Assembly: GCA_023388995.1 (NCBI GenBank)
Contig: JAEWFD010000034.1
Span: 45,142-109,141, forward strand
Direction: 5' to 3'
DNA from: Bacillota bacterium
GTDB lineage: Bacteria; Bacillota_I; Bacilli_A; Erysipelotrichales; Erysipelotrichaceae
Length of the DNA: 64,000 bases
In this document: piece by piece, positions 6,716 to 15,133 of the stretch
Position numbering within the stretch: position 1 is the first letter of the stretch
Layout of the letters: each line of letters opens with the position of its first letter
Made by a program: the position numbers and the translations under genes
The notes under the pieces: generated by a model
Databases searched by the model: none
What the model saw: only the letters and a program-made list of their open reading frames with translations
Told to the model about the DNA's origin: nothing

Positions 6716-6924
6716 ATATCGTTTCCAAAAAAAATTTCATCAATCGGGACTGATAAAACCTTGGAAATCCTTTTTGCTTGGGCAACAGTTGCAGATTCAG
6801 GGTTCTTCTCAATCTTTGAATAAGTCTGAGGATGTATTGCAAGTGCTTCTGCCATATATTCTTGGCTAAACCCTTTAATAAGTCTCGCTTTTTTCATCCC
6901 AACCGGTCCCAGTTGTTCAGTCAT
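6712..6924 (-). CDS. XRE-family regulator (Cro-like)
   Basis: A 70-residue helix-turn-helix protein. The ATG at 6922-6924 is chosen because AGGAGGTGATAAA precedes it. The domain reads KKARLIKGFSQEYMAEAL, then HPQTYSKIEKN, the helix 2 and helix 3 of an XRE fold, and ends with PIDEIFFG, a common tail for such regulators. It is the first gene transcribed leftward from the divergent control region, opposite the CI-type repressor, which is the position of Cro. It probably binds the CTAAG operators to favour lytic or excised growth. It has no dimerisation domain beyond the HTH. Confidence 0.85.
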   Translation of the reverse strand: MTEQLGPVGMKKARLIKGFSQEYMAEALAIHPQTYSKIEKNPESATVAQAKRISKVLSVPIDEIFFGNDI

Positions 6925-6943
6925 TTTATCACCTCCTACACCC

Positions 6944-6995
6944 ATGATACTCTAAGTATCTTAGAATGTCAACGATTAAATTCTTAATAACTTAG
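6944..6995 (-). promoter_or_regulatory. leftward early promoter with CTAAG operators
   Basis: On the minus strand TTGACA (6967-6972), a 17-base spacer and TATCAT (6944-6949) form a strong sigma-A promoter reading into the Cro-like gene. The palindrome CTAAGTATCTTAG (6952-6964) lies inside the spacer, and a weaker copy CTTAATAACTTAG (6983-6995) lies just upstream of the -35. Repressor binding here would block RNA polymerase. Confidence 0.75.
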
Positions 6996-7024
6996 ATTTT
7001 TTTCGATATGCAATTGATTTTTTT

Positions 7025-7047
7025 CTAAGTTTAATATAGTATATAAT
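7025..7047 (+). promoter_or_regulatory. repressor promoter region with operator half site
   Basis: TATAAT at 7042-7047 lies 19 bases before the ATG of the repressor, with CTAAG at 7025-7029 as a half operator in the -35 area. No canonical -35 is seen at 17 bases, so this promoter may be weak or activated. Confidence 0.45.
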
Positions 7048-7065
7048 CAAAAGAGGTACAAAAAA

Positions 7066-7671
7066 ATGTCTATACTAAGCGAAAACATCAAAAAACTACG
7101 AGAAGTTAACAATTATTCACAAGATGAACTAGGGCAAAAGTTAGGAATTAGTGGAAAAACAATATCTTCTTGGGAAAATGAAAGAAGTGAGCCAAGAATG
7201 GGGATGATCGAAGACCTGGCAAAAATTTTCAGATGTAAAAAATCTGATATTCTTGGAGAAACAGAAATAAAAAATGGAAACTGGATCCCAGTGCTGGGCC
7301 ACGTTGCCGCAGGGATTCCTATAGAAGCTGTAGAAGACATCATCGACTATGAAGAAATTTCAGAAGAGATGGCACGCAGTGGTGATCATTTTGCTCTGCA
7401 AATCAAAGGTGATTCTATGGAGCCTAAATTTAGTCAAGGAGATGTAGTAATTGTTAAGAAACAAGTTACTATCGATTCTGGTCAGATTGGGATAGTATTG
7501 GTTAATGGACATGAGGCTACTTGCAAGAAAATCACCTATACTGAAAGTGGAATTATGCTTATCTCCACTAATCCTTCATTTGAACCCCAGTATTATACGG
7601 CAGAGCAGATCACTAATCTTCCCGTAGTAATACTTGGTAGAGTTGTTGAATTGAGAGCGAAATTTAAATAA
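7066..7671 (+). CDS. CI/LexA-type phage repressor (XRE HTH plus S24 protease)
   Basis: A 201-residue repressor that keeps the element silent. Residues 5-60 are an XRE helix-turn-helix (SQDELGQKLGISGKTISSWE). Residues about 75-195 are an S24 self-cleavage domain: AAG near residue 82 as the Ala-Gly cleavage site, Ser117 in GDSMEP as nucleophile and Lys154 or Lys155 in CKKI as the base. Activated RecA during DNA damage would trigger cleavage and induction. It diverges from the Cro-like gene across a 140-base control region with three CTAAG operators. AAAGAGGTAC precedes the ATG. Confidence 0.93.
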   Translation: MSILSENIKKLREVNNYSQDELGQKLGISGKTISSWENERSEPRMGMIEDLAKIFRCKKSDILGETEIKNGNWIPVLGHVAAGIPIEAVEDIIDYEEISEEMARSGDHFALQIKGDSMEPKFSQGDVVIVKKQVTIDSGQIGIVLVNGHEATCKKITYTESGIMLISTNPSFEPQYYTAEQITNLPVVILGRVVELRAKFK

Positions 7672-7730
7672 TTTAGGTACTTATGCCGTTATAACGGATG
7701 TACATATACGCAATAGGCGGGGAGGTAAAA

Positions 7731-8780
7731 ATGGAATTGAATGAGAGATTATACGCATTGACTGAGAGAATAAAGCAGTTATTTTCTCAAATTAAGACGG
7801 AGGAGGCAACCAAGCAATCGTTTATTCTTCCTTTTTTTCAATTACTGGGATATGACGTATTTAATCCACTAGAATTTTGCCCTGAATTTGTAGCTGATGT
7901 CGGAATTAAGAAAGGAGAAAAGGTTGATTACGTTATATTAACTGATGGAAAGCCATTTATCCTTATTGAAGCTAAAGCATGTTTTGAGAAATTAGAAAAA
8001 CACGATTCACAACTATTCAGATATTTTGGTACTACAGAGTCAAAATTTGCAATTTTAACAAACGGAATAATTTATAGATTCTTTACTGATCTTGAAAAAC
8101 CTAATAAGATGGATTCTTCACCTTTCTTCGAGCTCAATATGCTTGAATTAAATGATCAAAGTATTCAATACTTAGAAAACTTTGTTAAATCGAATTTAAA
8201 TGTTGACAATATCATGAACTCGGCCACTGAATTGAAATACTTAAACTTGACTAAAAGCTTTTTTAAGGAATTACTCGATAACCCAACAGACGAATTTGTT
8301 CGCCATATAATGAGTAATTTTTATGAAGGAACAAAAACACAAGCAGTTATTGATAAATTTAGACCTATTATCAAGAAGGGTATCAACCAATATATCAATG
8401 ACAGGATGAGTGCAAAATTCAAAGAAACTTTGAGTAATAGTGAACTTGAAGAAATAATGATTGTCGAAGAAACTACACAAGAAGAATCACGGATTGTGAC
8501 AACAGAGGATGAACTATTTGCTTACTCAATTATTAAATCGATTTTGAGGAACACTGTGTCAGTAAAAAGAATATTCTACAAAGATACTGAATCTTATTTC
8601 GGAATTATGCTTGATAACAACATACGAAAATGGATTTGCCGAATTAATATTAAAGCAAAAGGAATGATACTATTTCTGCCTGGTGAAGATAAGTCATCCA
8701 TTAGGTATAACTTAAATGACCTTGATGACTTGTATGAATATTCAGCGCAAATTGAAGAGGCTGTGAAACGATACTTATAA
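7731..8780 (+). CDS. orphan HsdR N-terminal-domain nuclease-like protein
   Basis: A 349-residue protein; the ATG at 7731 follows GGGGAGGTAAAA and is preferred over an upstream in-frame start. The N-terminal half is a type I restriction HSDR_N fold: FILPFFQLLGYDVFNP, then EKVDYVILTDGKPFILIEAK with the D-x(n)-E-x-K nuclease triad, then QLFRYFGTTESKFAILTNG. The C-terminal half is a strand-rich domain also seen in such orphans. There is no helicase domain and no HsdM or HsdS nearby, so it is not a complete restriction enzyme. Genes like this are often cargo next to prophage repressors and may act in exclusion or defence. That role is inference. Confidence 0.8.
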   Translation: MELNERLYALTERIKQLFSQIKTEEATKQSFILPFFQLLGYDVFNPLEFCPEFVADVGIKKGEKVDYVILTDGKPFILIEAKACFEKLEKHDSQLFRYFGTTESKFAILTNGIIYRFFTDLEKPNKMDSSPFFELNMLELNDQSIQYLENFVKSNLNVDNIMNSATELKYLNLTKSFFKELLDNPTDEFVRHIMSNFYEGTKTQAVIDKFRPIIKKGINQYINDRMSAKFKETLSNSELEEIMIVEETTQEESRIVTTEDELFAYSIIKSILRNTVSVKRIFYKDTESYFGIMLDNNIRKWICRINIKAKGMILFLPGEDKSSIRYNLNDLDDLYEYSAQIEEAVKRYL

Positions 8781-8792
8781 TATAAAAAAGAA

Positions 8793-8859
8793 CGCCCCAG
8801 ACTGGTACTCTGTGGCGATCGGCATAACAATAAACTCGAAAAGTTCCTTTTGTTATGCC
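8793..8859. terminator. two successive hairpins between the HsdR_N gene and the integrase
   Basis: The first hairpin pairs CGCCCCAGA (8793-8801) with TCTGTGGCG (8809-8817) with one mismatch. The second pairs GGCATAACAA (8821-8830) perfectly with TTGTTATGCC (8850-8859). Neither is followed by a long T-run, so they may be a weak terminator, an RNA processing site or recombinase-related DNA structure. The integrase ATG is 34 bases further on. Confidence 0.5.
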
Positions 8860-8892
8860 CCTATGATATCACAAATCGAGGAGGAATAGAAC

Positions 8893-10413
8893 ATGAAGTT
8901 TCAAGAAGCAAAATATGCTGTTGCATACGCAAGGTTCTCATCAGATAATCAGCGTACCGAGTCTATAGATGCCCAAATAAGAGCAATCAAAGAATATTGC
9001 GTTAGAGAAAACTATGTTCTGCTGCAGATCTACGTTGATGAAGCTCAAAGTGCAACTAGTGATAAACGTGATCAATTTCAGCAGATGATAGCTGATTCTA
9101 GGAACAATGATTTTCAATATATAATTGTACATAAGTTAGATCGATTTTCTCGTGATCGATACGATAGTGCTGTCTATAAACGTCAGCTGCGTAATAATGG
9201 AGTTAGAGTTGTTTCAGTATTAGAAAGGCTCGATGATTCGCCAGAATCAGTTATTCTTGAAGCGTTACTAGAAGCCATGTCAGAGTATTATTCAGTAAAT
9301 CTTGCTAGAGAAGTACGCAAAGGTATGAAAGAGAATGCTCTAAAATGCATTCACACCGGGGGTACTCCTGCATTGGGATATGAGGTAAATCCACAAAGCA
9401 AAATGTATACTGTAAATGCTTTAGAGGCAGATACTGTTCGCATCATCTTCGAATTGTATGTAAATGATTATGGTTATGCCAAGATAGCCAATATTTTAAA
9501 TAGCAAAGGCAGAAAAACAAAAAGAGGAAAGCCTTTCAGTAAAAACTCTATCAGAGAAATTTTGACTAACGAAAAGTATAAAGGTGTATACGTATTCAAT
9601 AAATCATCTAGTAAAATTAATGGAAAACGGAATCGACATGTATATAAAAATGACGAAGAGATAACGAGAATTCCTGGAGGTATACCAGAAATAGTATCTG
9701 TTGAAATATGGAATAGGGCAAATTCCAAACTTGGGAAGCTGACTCGGCCACGAAAGAATGCCAATCGTGAATATCTATTTACAGGCAGGATCCAATGCGG
9801 GAAATGCGGAAGTTCATTTATAGGCCGCTCGTACAAATACAAAGATAATGAGCGTTATAATTATGCATGTAATTCTAAGCTACGTCGTACTGGTTGCGAT
9901 GCAGAAACAATACTTGCTGACCATCTCGAGAATATTGTGTTTGATTTAATACATAGCCAGTTTTTAACAGATGCTGCAATTGACAATATTGCAGAAAAAA
10001 TGCAGGAAATTATTGCCTCAACATCTATAGAAGCTAAATCACTCTTAATTGAAACCAAGAAAAAACTTGATCATTGTGAAAATAAATCTAGGCGATTGCT
10101 AGATTTGTACTATAATCAAGCGATCGATATAGCTGAGTTTAAGAATGAATCTCAAGTTATTTCTGGCGAAATGAAAATGCTACAAGACATAATTGATAAC
10201 AGTATACATCAAGAAGTAGTATATAGTAATGCTGCCGATATCAAAAAATTTCTTGTAGAAATTAGAAATACCGGAAATAAAAAAATCCTCGTGGATTCGT
10301 TTGTAGATAAAATTATTGTACAATCTGATGAAGTAATCATATATTTGAAAGATGCAAGTGATTTTGGCGTTAAGGTACAGAGTGCTGTCCTTGCGCCATT
10401 TTTAGTTTATTAA
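8893..10413 (+). CDS. large serine recombinase (phage-type integrase)
   Basis: A 506-residue site-specific recombinase. Residues 8-150 are the resolvase catalytic domain, with YARFSSDNQ carrying the nucleophilic serine (Ser16), the Q-x-x-x-I region, and HKLDRFSRDRYD. Residues about 155-275 are the recombinase domain (GGTPALGYEV). A zinc ribbon follows (CGKCGSSF and later YACNSKLRRTGC), then a coiled coil at about 370-430. These enzymes join attP and attB without a DNA-bending partner. The gene is the last of the element and points out to the chromosome. GAGGAGGAATAGAAC precedes the ATG. No excisionase-like gene was recognised nearby. Confidence 0.95.
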   Translation: MKFQEAKYAVAYARFSSDNQRTESIDAQIRAIKEYCVRENYVLLQIYVDEAQSATSDKRDQFQQMIADSRNNDFQYIIVHKLDRFSRDRYDSAVYKRQLRNNGVRVVSVLERLDDSPESVILEALLEAMSEYYSVNLAREVRKGMKENALKCIHTGGTPALGYEVNPQSKMYTVNALEADTVRIIFELYVNDYGYAKIANILNSKGRKTKRGKPFSKNSIREILTNEKYKGVYVFNKSSSKINGKRNRHVYKNDEEITRIPGGIPEIVSVEIWNRANSKLGKLTRPRKNANREYLFTGRIQCGKCGSSFIGRSYKYKDNERYNYACNSKLRRTGCDAETILADHLENIVFDLIHSQFLTDAAIDNIAEKMQEIIASTSIEAKSLLIETKKKLDHCENKSRRLLDLYYNQAIDIAEFKNESQVISGEMKMLQDIIDNSIHQEVVYSNAADIKKFLVEIRNTGNKKILVDSFVDKIIVQSDEVIIYLKDASDFGVKVQSAVLAPFLVY

Positions 10414-10448
10414 TTGTTGATTGAAACAATTAGGGCAAAATCAAGTTC

Positions 10449-10475
10449 AGAGATTAGCAGCTAATCTCTTTTTTT
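10449..10475 (+). terminator. intrinsic terminator after the recombinase
   Basis: AGAGATTAG pairs with CTAATCTCT across a short loop, followed by seven T residues. It probably marks the end of transcription of the element. The element boundary (att half-site) should lie near here but cannot be fixed without the other end. Confidence 0.85.
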
Positions 10476-10593
10476 ATCTTTTCACCTGATCCTTCTTTAT
10501 GCATTTACGAGTACCTGCATCTTTTTATGTACAGGAAAGTATGATACTATAAACTAAACTTAATTTATATATTTCATATATGGATGAAATAGC

Positions 10594-10770
10594 ATGGCAA
10601 ACACAAATGATAAAAATACCAGCATCAAACAAACAGTAAAATCAGGAATAACATTTGGGAGTGCACTAGCAATGGTTATCAGCTACACTACCTGGCATTC
10701 AGTCGGCTGGGCGATTATTCATGGCTTGTTAAGCTGGGTATATGTTATTTACTTTTTATTAAGGTACTAA
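10594..10770 (+). CDS. small two-span membrane protein, 58 residues
   Basis: ATG at 10594 to TAA at 10768. After a polar start (MANTNDKNTSIKQTVKSG) come a hydrophobic stretch around ALAMVISYTTWHSVGWAIIH and a second one ending WVYVIYFLLRY. The W-x-S-x-G-W-A-I-x-H-G pattern recurs in short membrane proteins of Gram-positive gut bacteria, but no function is known to me. No strong ribosome site is seen (GGATGAAATAGC upstream). It lies just outside the element and could belong to the host chromosome. Confidence 0.6.
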   Translation: MANTNDKNTSIKQTVKSGITFGSALAMVISYTTWHSVGWAIIHGLLSWVYVIYFLLRY

Positions 10771-10864
10771 ACTTTAAGATGTTATTGCAAAGAATTGTCA
10801 TTCATCTATACTTTCTTATCCATTACAACCCGATTGCCATAGTAGCCACATAAAGGGGGTATCC

Positions 10865-12106
10865 ATGATGTATAAACTTCTTCTGTCTTGTATTGTCATG
10901 ATCCTCATTCTGGCTGGATGTTCAAAAACTACGATTCAGCCTAACGAAGAAGATAAGCTACCTATTGCCTTGAAGTGCGTCAATCCTGATGCAACCTATA
11001 CCATTGGTAACACAAAGCTTTCTTTTTCCCAAACTGCTGCATATACATTATACGTAGATGCTGATAAGCAAAACGCACTCATGGCTATGCCATGTGAGCA
11101 AACACATCAGGCAACATTTGAACTATTAAATGATGGTGAGACTTTACCGGAAAATACGCTTCTGCTCGGATATTTAAACAGTGTTCTGGCAAATGATCCA
11201 AGCAAGCCAGATGGCTATCAGGTTGGTTTCGACGGAAGTTCAACCTTAACGTTTATGGATCATCCAGAGCGTTCTAACTGGTTACTTAGCTGCAAAGAAA
11301 ATGAGCCTGCATGCATAGCATATATTCAGGCCATTCGCGATTGGAGCATCGCTAGCTTGCAGTCTGCCTTGCATGCCGAAGAAATAACCCCTCACATCTT
11401 TACAAGCAGATCATTTAACAGCCGGAATACAACCACACTTGGTATGGGCAATGTGAATCTGTCACAATTTCAGAAACATGAACAGCGCTTAATTCTGAGT
11501 GCTGATGTCATTACCGCAATACCTATTGAATTTACCACTTTAAAAGATGTTAGCATGACGGAAGAATTGTATAAGAGTGTTGCTGATGCTGCAATATGGT
11601 ACAGCTGCTATGAAGATGCCTGCAGCCAATCCGAAAATCCCGCTGTCACTTTGTTTCGCTCTGAATGGAGTCAATTTGATGGCATGTATGCTGTCGTGTT
11701 AGAAGAAGACTTTTGGGACGCAAAGAATGAACTGCTCGGAGATGATATTGCTTTGCATGTGAATGAGTTCCAAAATAGCTTTATCAGCAATGCCCGCGCT
11801 AAGTATCATCCTGACCTTAAGATATTTACGAATGGTTCTGAAAGTTACGGAGGTTCCACCCCTATAGCTATCTTACTTTCTTACCAACAAACAGGTAATA
11901 TATATAAAATGCAAGTCATCCGATCTTGGCAAAAAGACGAACCAACACGGCTGCTGAAAGAAGATGGTACATGGACAGCCGGAATAAACGATAGCACCAC
12001 CGTTTATCTTTGGGAACATCAAAACGATTTCCTGAAATGGGAATTCACATTAGAAGACCAAGGCAATCGCTTGATGAAACTCATTGATTCAAACATAATC
12101 CCTTAA
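10865..12106 (+). CDS. lipoprotein, unknown function
   Basis: A 413-residue protein with a type II signal peptide: MMYKLLLS, a hydrophobic core, and lipobox LAGC with Cys19 as the lipidated residue. The mature part begins with a polar tether and then a globular region without a known family. Six or more cysteines (for example in KENEPAC and YSCYEDAC) could form disulfides outside the cell. No enzyme motif was found. AAAGGGGGTATCC lies before the ATG pair. It stands alone, bounded by a terminator. Confidence 0.85.
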   Translation: MMYKLLLSCIVMILILAGCSKTTIQPNEEDKLPIALKCVNPDATYTIGNTKLSFSQTAAYTLYVDADKQNALMAMPCEQTHQATFELLNDGETLPENTLLLGYLNSVLANDPSKPDGYQVGFDGSSTLTFMDHPERSNWLLSCKENEPACIAYIQAIRDWSIASLQSALHAEEITPHIFTSRSFNSRNTTTLGMGNVNLSQFQKHEQRLILSADVITAIPIEFTTLKDVSMTEELYKSVADAAIWYSCYEDACSQSENPAVTLFRSEWSQFDGMYAVVLEEDFWDAKNELLGDDIALHVNEFQNSFISNARAKYHPDLKIFTNGSESYGGSTPIAILLSYQQTGNIYKMQVIRSWQKDEPTRLLKEDGTWTAGINDSTTVYLWEHQNDFLKWEFTLEDQGNRLMKLIDSNIIP

Positions 12107-12144
12107 AAAGGTACGATACATCTCTGTGATGCATTGTACCTTTC
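12107..12144 (+). terminator. terminator after the lipoprotein gene
   Basis: AAAGGTAC-G-ATACATC pairs with GATGCAT-T-GTACCTTT directly after the stop codon. The A-run on one side and T residues on the other allow it to work in both directions. Confidence 0.75.
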
Positions 12145-12491
12145 ATTCATTCGTTAATCGAATACAGCTATTAAGTAATGCGATAACAATAGAAAGCGCT
12201 GAACAGAATGGTATAAAGCAACCTAACGTGAATTATGTCATCAATTTATAGTTTTGCTGCGAAAACTAATTGCCCTCTGTGATTGGATCACTATATTCAT
12301 AGTTTGTTGCTATGCCTGCAACAACTTATTTATTTATATCCTCCCATCTTTCAGCTTTAAAATTCCACTGATTTTAACCACCAAAAAAGAGTTAACCCCT
12401 TACATCAAATAAACAATTTTCCTGTTCAATATTAAGATTGTAATTTTTATCTGTAATGATATAATACAGCAAAACAAAGGATGGTGCTGCC
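12145..12491. other. intergenic stretch without a recognised gene
   Basis: About 350 A+T-rich bases between the lipoprotein terminator and the MFS gene. No frame with a ribosome site was found. The last 60 bases contain ATGATATAATACAG, where TATAAT is a possible -10 about 25 bases before the MFS ATG. Confidence 0.6.
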
Positions 12492-13697
12492 ATGCTCACA
12501 AACGATGAAAAGGTCGTTCTCACGATCAAGTTTCTGTATTTCTTTGGAATCGCAATCGCCAATACATTTGCTCAAGTGTATTTATATAACTATACCGGTT
12601 CTTTCTTCCAGATGTCGATTTATACCATTTGCAGGTCTCTGATGATCTTCGCTTTTTTTTATTGCGCTGCCAAGCTATGTACAAGATTCAATATTATTTA
12701 CACCATGATTTTAGGAATGATCTTTGTGGCATCTTCTTTGATGTTTATGCTGTTTTTGAAAGAGACCATCGCTGACTCAGTATTCTACGTGTATCTTATT
12801 GGCCTGATCTGGGGTGCGGGCGAAGGACTATTCTGGTTTTCCTGCGTTTCCATCCAGCAGCATATTACTACCATCCAATCCCGCAGTCATTTCTTTGGTG
12901 TCAGCGGCGCACTTTCCGGTGTAGCCGGGATTGGTGCTCCTTTGCTCTCTGCAACTATGCTGGGGCTTATCCCGAACATTGCGCAAGGATACTACACGAT
13001 CTTTCAGATTACCATTCTGCTATTTATTGTTGCTTCTGTTTTAAGTTTCCAAATCAAAACGAAACCGGCATTTTCCACTTTTTCCCTAAAAGGGAAAATT
13101 CTTTGGAACAAGGACAAGCGCTGGCGCTGGATGACTTCCTCCACTTACTTTTACGGCATTCGCGACGCTGCCAGTTTCAGCATCACCGGACTTCTCATTT
13201 ATGAAGCCACCAAAAGCAATGATGCCTTTTATGGCAACCTAGTCAGCATGTTTGCGGTTGCCTCTGTGATCGCATATTTGCTTGCCAGCAAATGGATTCA
13301 TACCACAAATCAAACAAAAGTATTATACCAATCATCCTTGCTGGTTGCTTTGTCGGGATTGATCTTAGTTTTGCTTCCTAATCTTGCAGGCGCCGTTCTT
13401 CATGGATTGCTATTCAATCTCTCCTACGCTTTCTATGACAACTCTTTCAATATTTACATCATGAATGAGTTATCCCAATATATCGAGACGGAGAACATCT
13501 ATGAACGCGTTGTTATGAAAGAAGGATATTTCAACTTCGGCAGAGTCACCGGCTTTCTCTTTATTATGCTTTTGATTTCTCTCTTGCCGAAACAACAAGC
13601 AATGGTCATTGCGATGAGCGTATTATACCTCTTTGCCCCGCTCACATCCTGGTATACCATTCGCTACGAGAAGAAGAAACAAGCCAATGAGTCGTAA
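12492..13697 (+). CDS. MFS transporter
   Basis: A 401-residue membrane protein with about 12 hydrophobic segments and a central loop near residues 195-215. It resembles the B. subtilis YttB/YqgE-type MFS group, judged by LYNYTGSFFQMSIY near the N-terminus, GAGEGLFWFS in the fourth or fifth helix, and the FDNSFN-like segment FYDNSFNIYIMNEL in the C-terminal half. The substrate is unknown; members of this group are usually listed as putative efflux pumps. It is monocistronic. AAAGGATGGTGCTGCC precedes the ATG. Confidence 0.87.
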   Translation: MLTNDEKVVLTIKFLYFFGIAIANTFAQVYLYNYTGSFFQMSIYTICRSLMIFAFFYCAAKLCTRFNIIYTMILGMIFVASSLMFMLFLKETIADSVFYVYLIGLIWGAGEGLFWFSCVSIQQHITTIQSRSHFFGVSGALSGVAGIGAPLLSATMLGLIPNIAQGYYTIFQITILLFIVASVLSFQIKTKPAFSTFSLKGKILWNKDKRWRWMTSSTYFYGIRDAASFSITGLLIYEATKSNDAFYGNLVSMFAVASVIAYLLASKWIHTTNQTKVLYQSSLLVALSGLILVLLPNLAGAVLHGLLFNLSYAFYDNSFNIYIMNELSQYIETENIYERVVMKEGYFNFGRVTGFLFIMLLISLLPKQQAMVIAMSVLYLFAPLTSWYTIRYEKKKQANES

Positions 13698-13700
13698 CGA

Positions 13701-13725
13701 AAGCAGCTGATCAAGCTGCTTTTTT
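13701..13725 (+). terminator. terminator of the MFS gene
   Basis: AAGCAGCT (13701-13708) pairs with AGCTGCTT (13714-13721), followed by T residues. Confidence 0.85.
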
Positions 13726-13727
13726 GC

Positions 13728-13762
13728 GCAAAAAAACTCCCTGTCGGAAGACAAAGAGTTCT
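13728..13762 (-). terminator. terminator of the phosphofructokinase gene
   Basis: Read on the minus strand, AACTCTTTGTC and GACAGGGAGTT form a stem with a TTCC loop and two mismatches, followed by seven T residues. Confidence 0.7.
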
Positions 13763-13768
13763 AAATGT

Positions 13769-14977
13769 CTATTTGCGGTATTGGAATGGCTCTACAAAAG
13801 CAGGAACACCATTTGCATAGCGAATCACAGGTTGTCCTTCAATCAGCGGACGCATGTAAGCAATCGCTTCTTTTGTAACACCTGTATAGTTAGGCAAAAT
13901 CCATTCAGCAGGGAAATTCTTTACATGGTTTGCGACTTGACTTGCATCAACTGCGAAGAATTCCACATTGTATGTTTCACCTTCAACACGTTTTACACCA
14001 ACCATCTTGCCAGTGAAGTTTTTGTCTTGTGAACGCATGTGAGCAGAAAGTCCTAAACGGAAAGATTCTTCCACGTCAACCAAAGATTGTTCTGTCGCAT
14101 GGCAACGTTGTGCTGTACTCAAGTCTTGTACTTTCACACGTTTCGCAGCACCGCTGTTCAAGATCAATTCTTTTACTGCATTTCCGGCACCACCCAAGAT
14201 TGCATGGCCGAATCCGTCATTTTTAGCTTCTCCGGCAGCAAGGTATGTACCATCCGCATAGCGAACACCTTCACTGACAACAACATAACATTTATTTTGT
14301 TTGGCAATGCAAGCACGAACTTGATCCAAAAATACTTCTTTATTGAATGCTTGTTCCGGAAGAACCAGCAAGTCCACTTTGCCGCTCAAGCAAGCACTTG
14401 CAGCCAGCCAGCCAGCATCACGACCCATTGTTTCCAAAACAAATACTTCTTCCCGTGTATATACGTTAACATCCAGCCAAGTTTGAAGAGCTGTCGTAGC
14501 GATGAATTTCGCAGCGCTGCCATATCCAGGGCAGTGGTCAGTTACACACAAATCATTATCAACTGTTTTCGGGCATCCAACAAATTGGTGCTCTGTGATA
14601 TTATGTTCTTTCGCATATTGGCTCAAAGCATACACAGTATCCATAGAGTCATTCCCGCCGATATAAAACATCGTATCAATATTGTATTTTTTCAGAACCG
14701 CAAACAATTTCTCGAAATCTGCAACATTATCCCGTTTCAATTTATAACGGCAAGATCCTAATGCAGAAGACGGAGTTTGACGTAACGTGGCATTTTCTTC
14801 TTCGCTCATATGAGTGAGATCAACGAAACGTTCTTGAAGGATTCCTTCAATCCCGTGCAATCCACCATATACAGTATCATAAATTTGATTCAGCTGATTG
14901 CCTTTGACGACGCCAGCCAAGGTTGCGTTGATGACAGAAGTTGGTCCGCCTGATTGCGCAACTAAACAATTACCCAT
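13769..14977 (-). CDS. pfp: 6-phosphofructokinase, probably pyrophosphate-dependent
   Basis: A 402-residue phosphofructokinase that phosphorylates fructose 6-phosphate in glycolysis. The N-terminal loop QSGGPTSVINATL, GGNDSMDT at residues 107-114, PKTVDND at 136-142 and METMGRDAGW-like LETMGRDAGW at 181-190 mark the family. Two positions decide the phosphate donor: an Asp in GGND where ATP enzymes have Gly, and the Lys of PKTVDND where ATP enzymes have Gly. Both match pyrophosphate-dependent enzymes, so the reaction is likely reversible and uses PPi. The length also suits this class. It is monocistronic with TAGGAGGTATTAGC before the ATG. Confidence 0.9.
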   Translation of the reverse strand: MGNCLVAQSGGPTSVINATLAGVVKGNQLNQIYDTVYGGLHGIEGILQERFVDLTHMSEEENATLRQTPSSALGSCRYKLKRDNVADFEKLFAVLKKYNIDTMFYIGGNDSMDTVYALSQYAKEHNITEHQFVGCPKTVDNDLCVTDHCPGYGSAAKFIATTALQTWLDVNVYTREEVFVLETMGRDAGWLAASACLSGKVDLLVLPEQAFNKEVFLDQVRACIAKQNKCYVVVSEGVRYADGTYLAAGEAKNDGFGHAILGGAGNAVKELILNSGAAKRVKVQDLSTAQRCHATEQSLVDVEESFRLGLSAHMRSQDKNFTGKMVGVKRVEGETYNVEFFAVDASQVANHVKNFPAEWILPNYTGVTKEAIAYMRPLIEGQPVIRYANGVPAFVEPFQYRK

Positions 14978-15133
14978 TGCTAATACCTCCTAATTTGTAC
15001 GCCGATATTGTAACATAAAGCAACATGCGATGAAAGTCTTTGCGATGAAATATGCTGATATCCCCTAATGTAACGGCTACCAAAACAGGAATTCAGCAAG
15101 CCTGTTCGATTTCCCAAATATCTTCGCAAATGA

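Noticed and set aside
7686..7697. CCGTTATAACGG palindrome between repressor and HsdR_N gene
   Set aside because: Perfect but short, unlike the CTAAG operators, and found once; no function can be supported.
14087..14761. Rightward open frame of 224 codons
   Set aside because: Antisense to the phosphofructokinase gene, whose motifs are complete; the translation has no recognisable fold.
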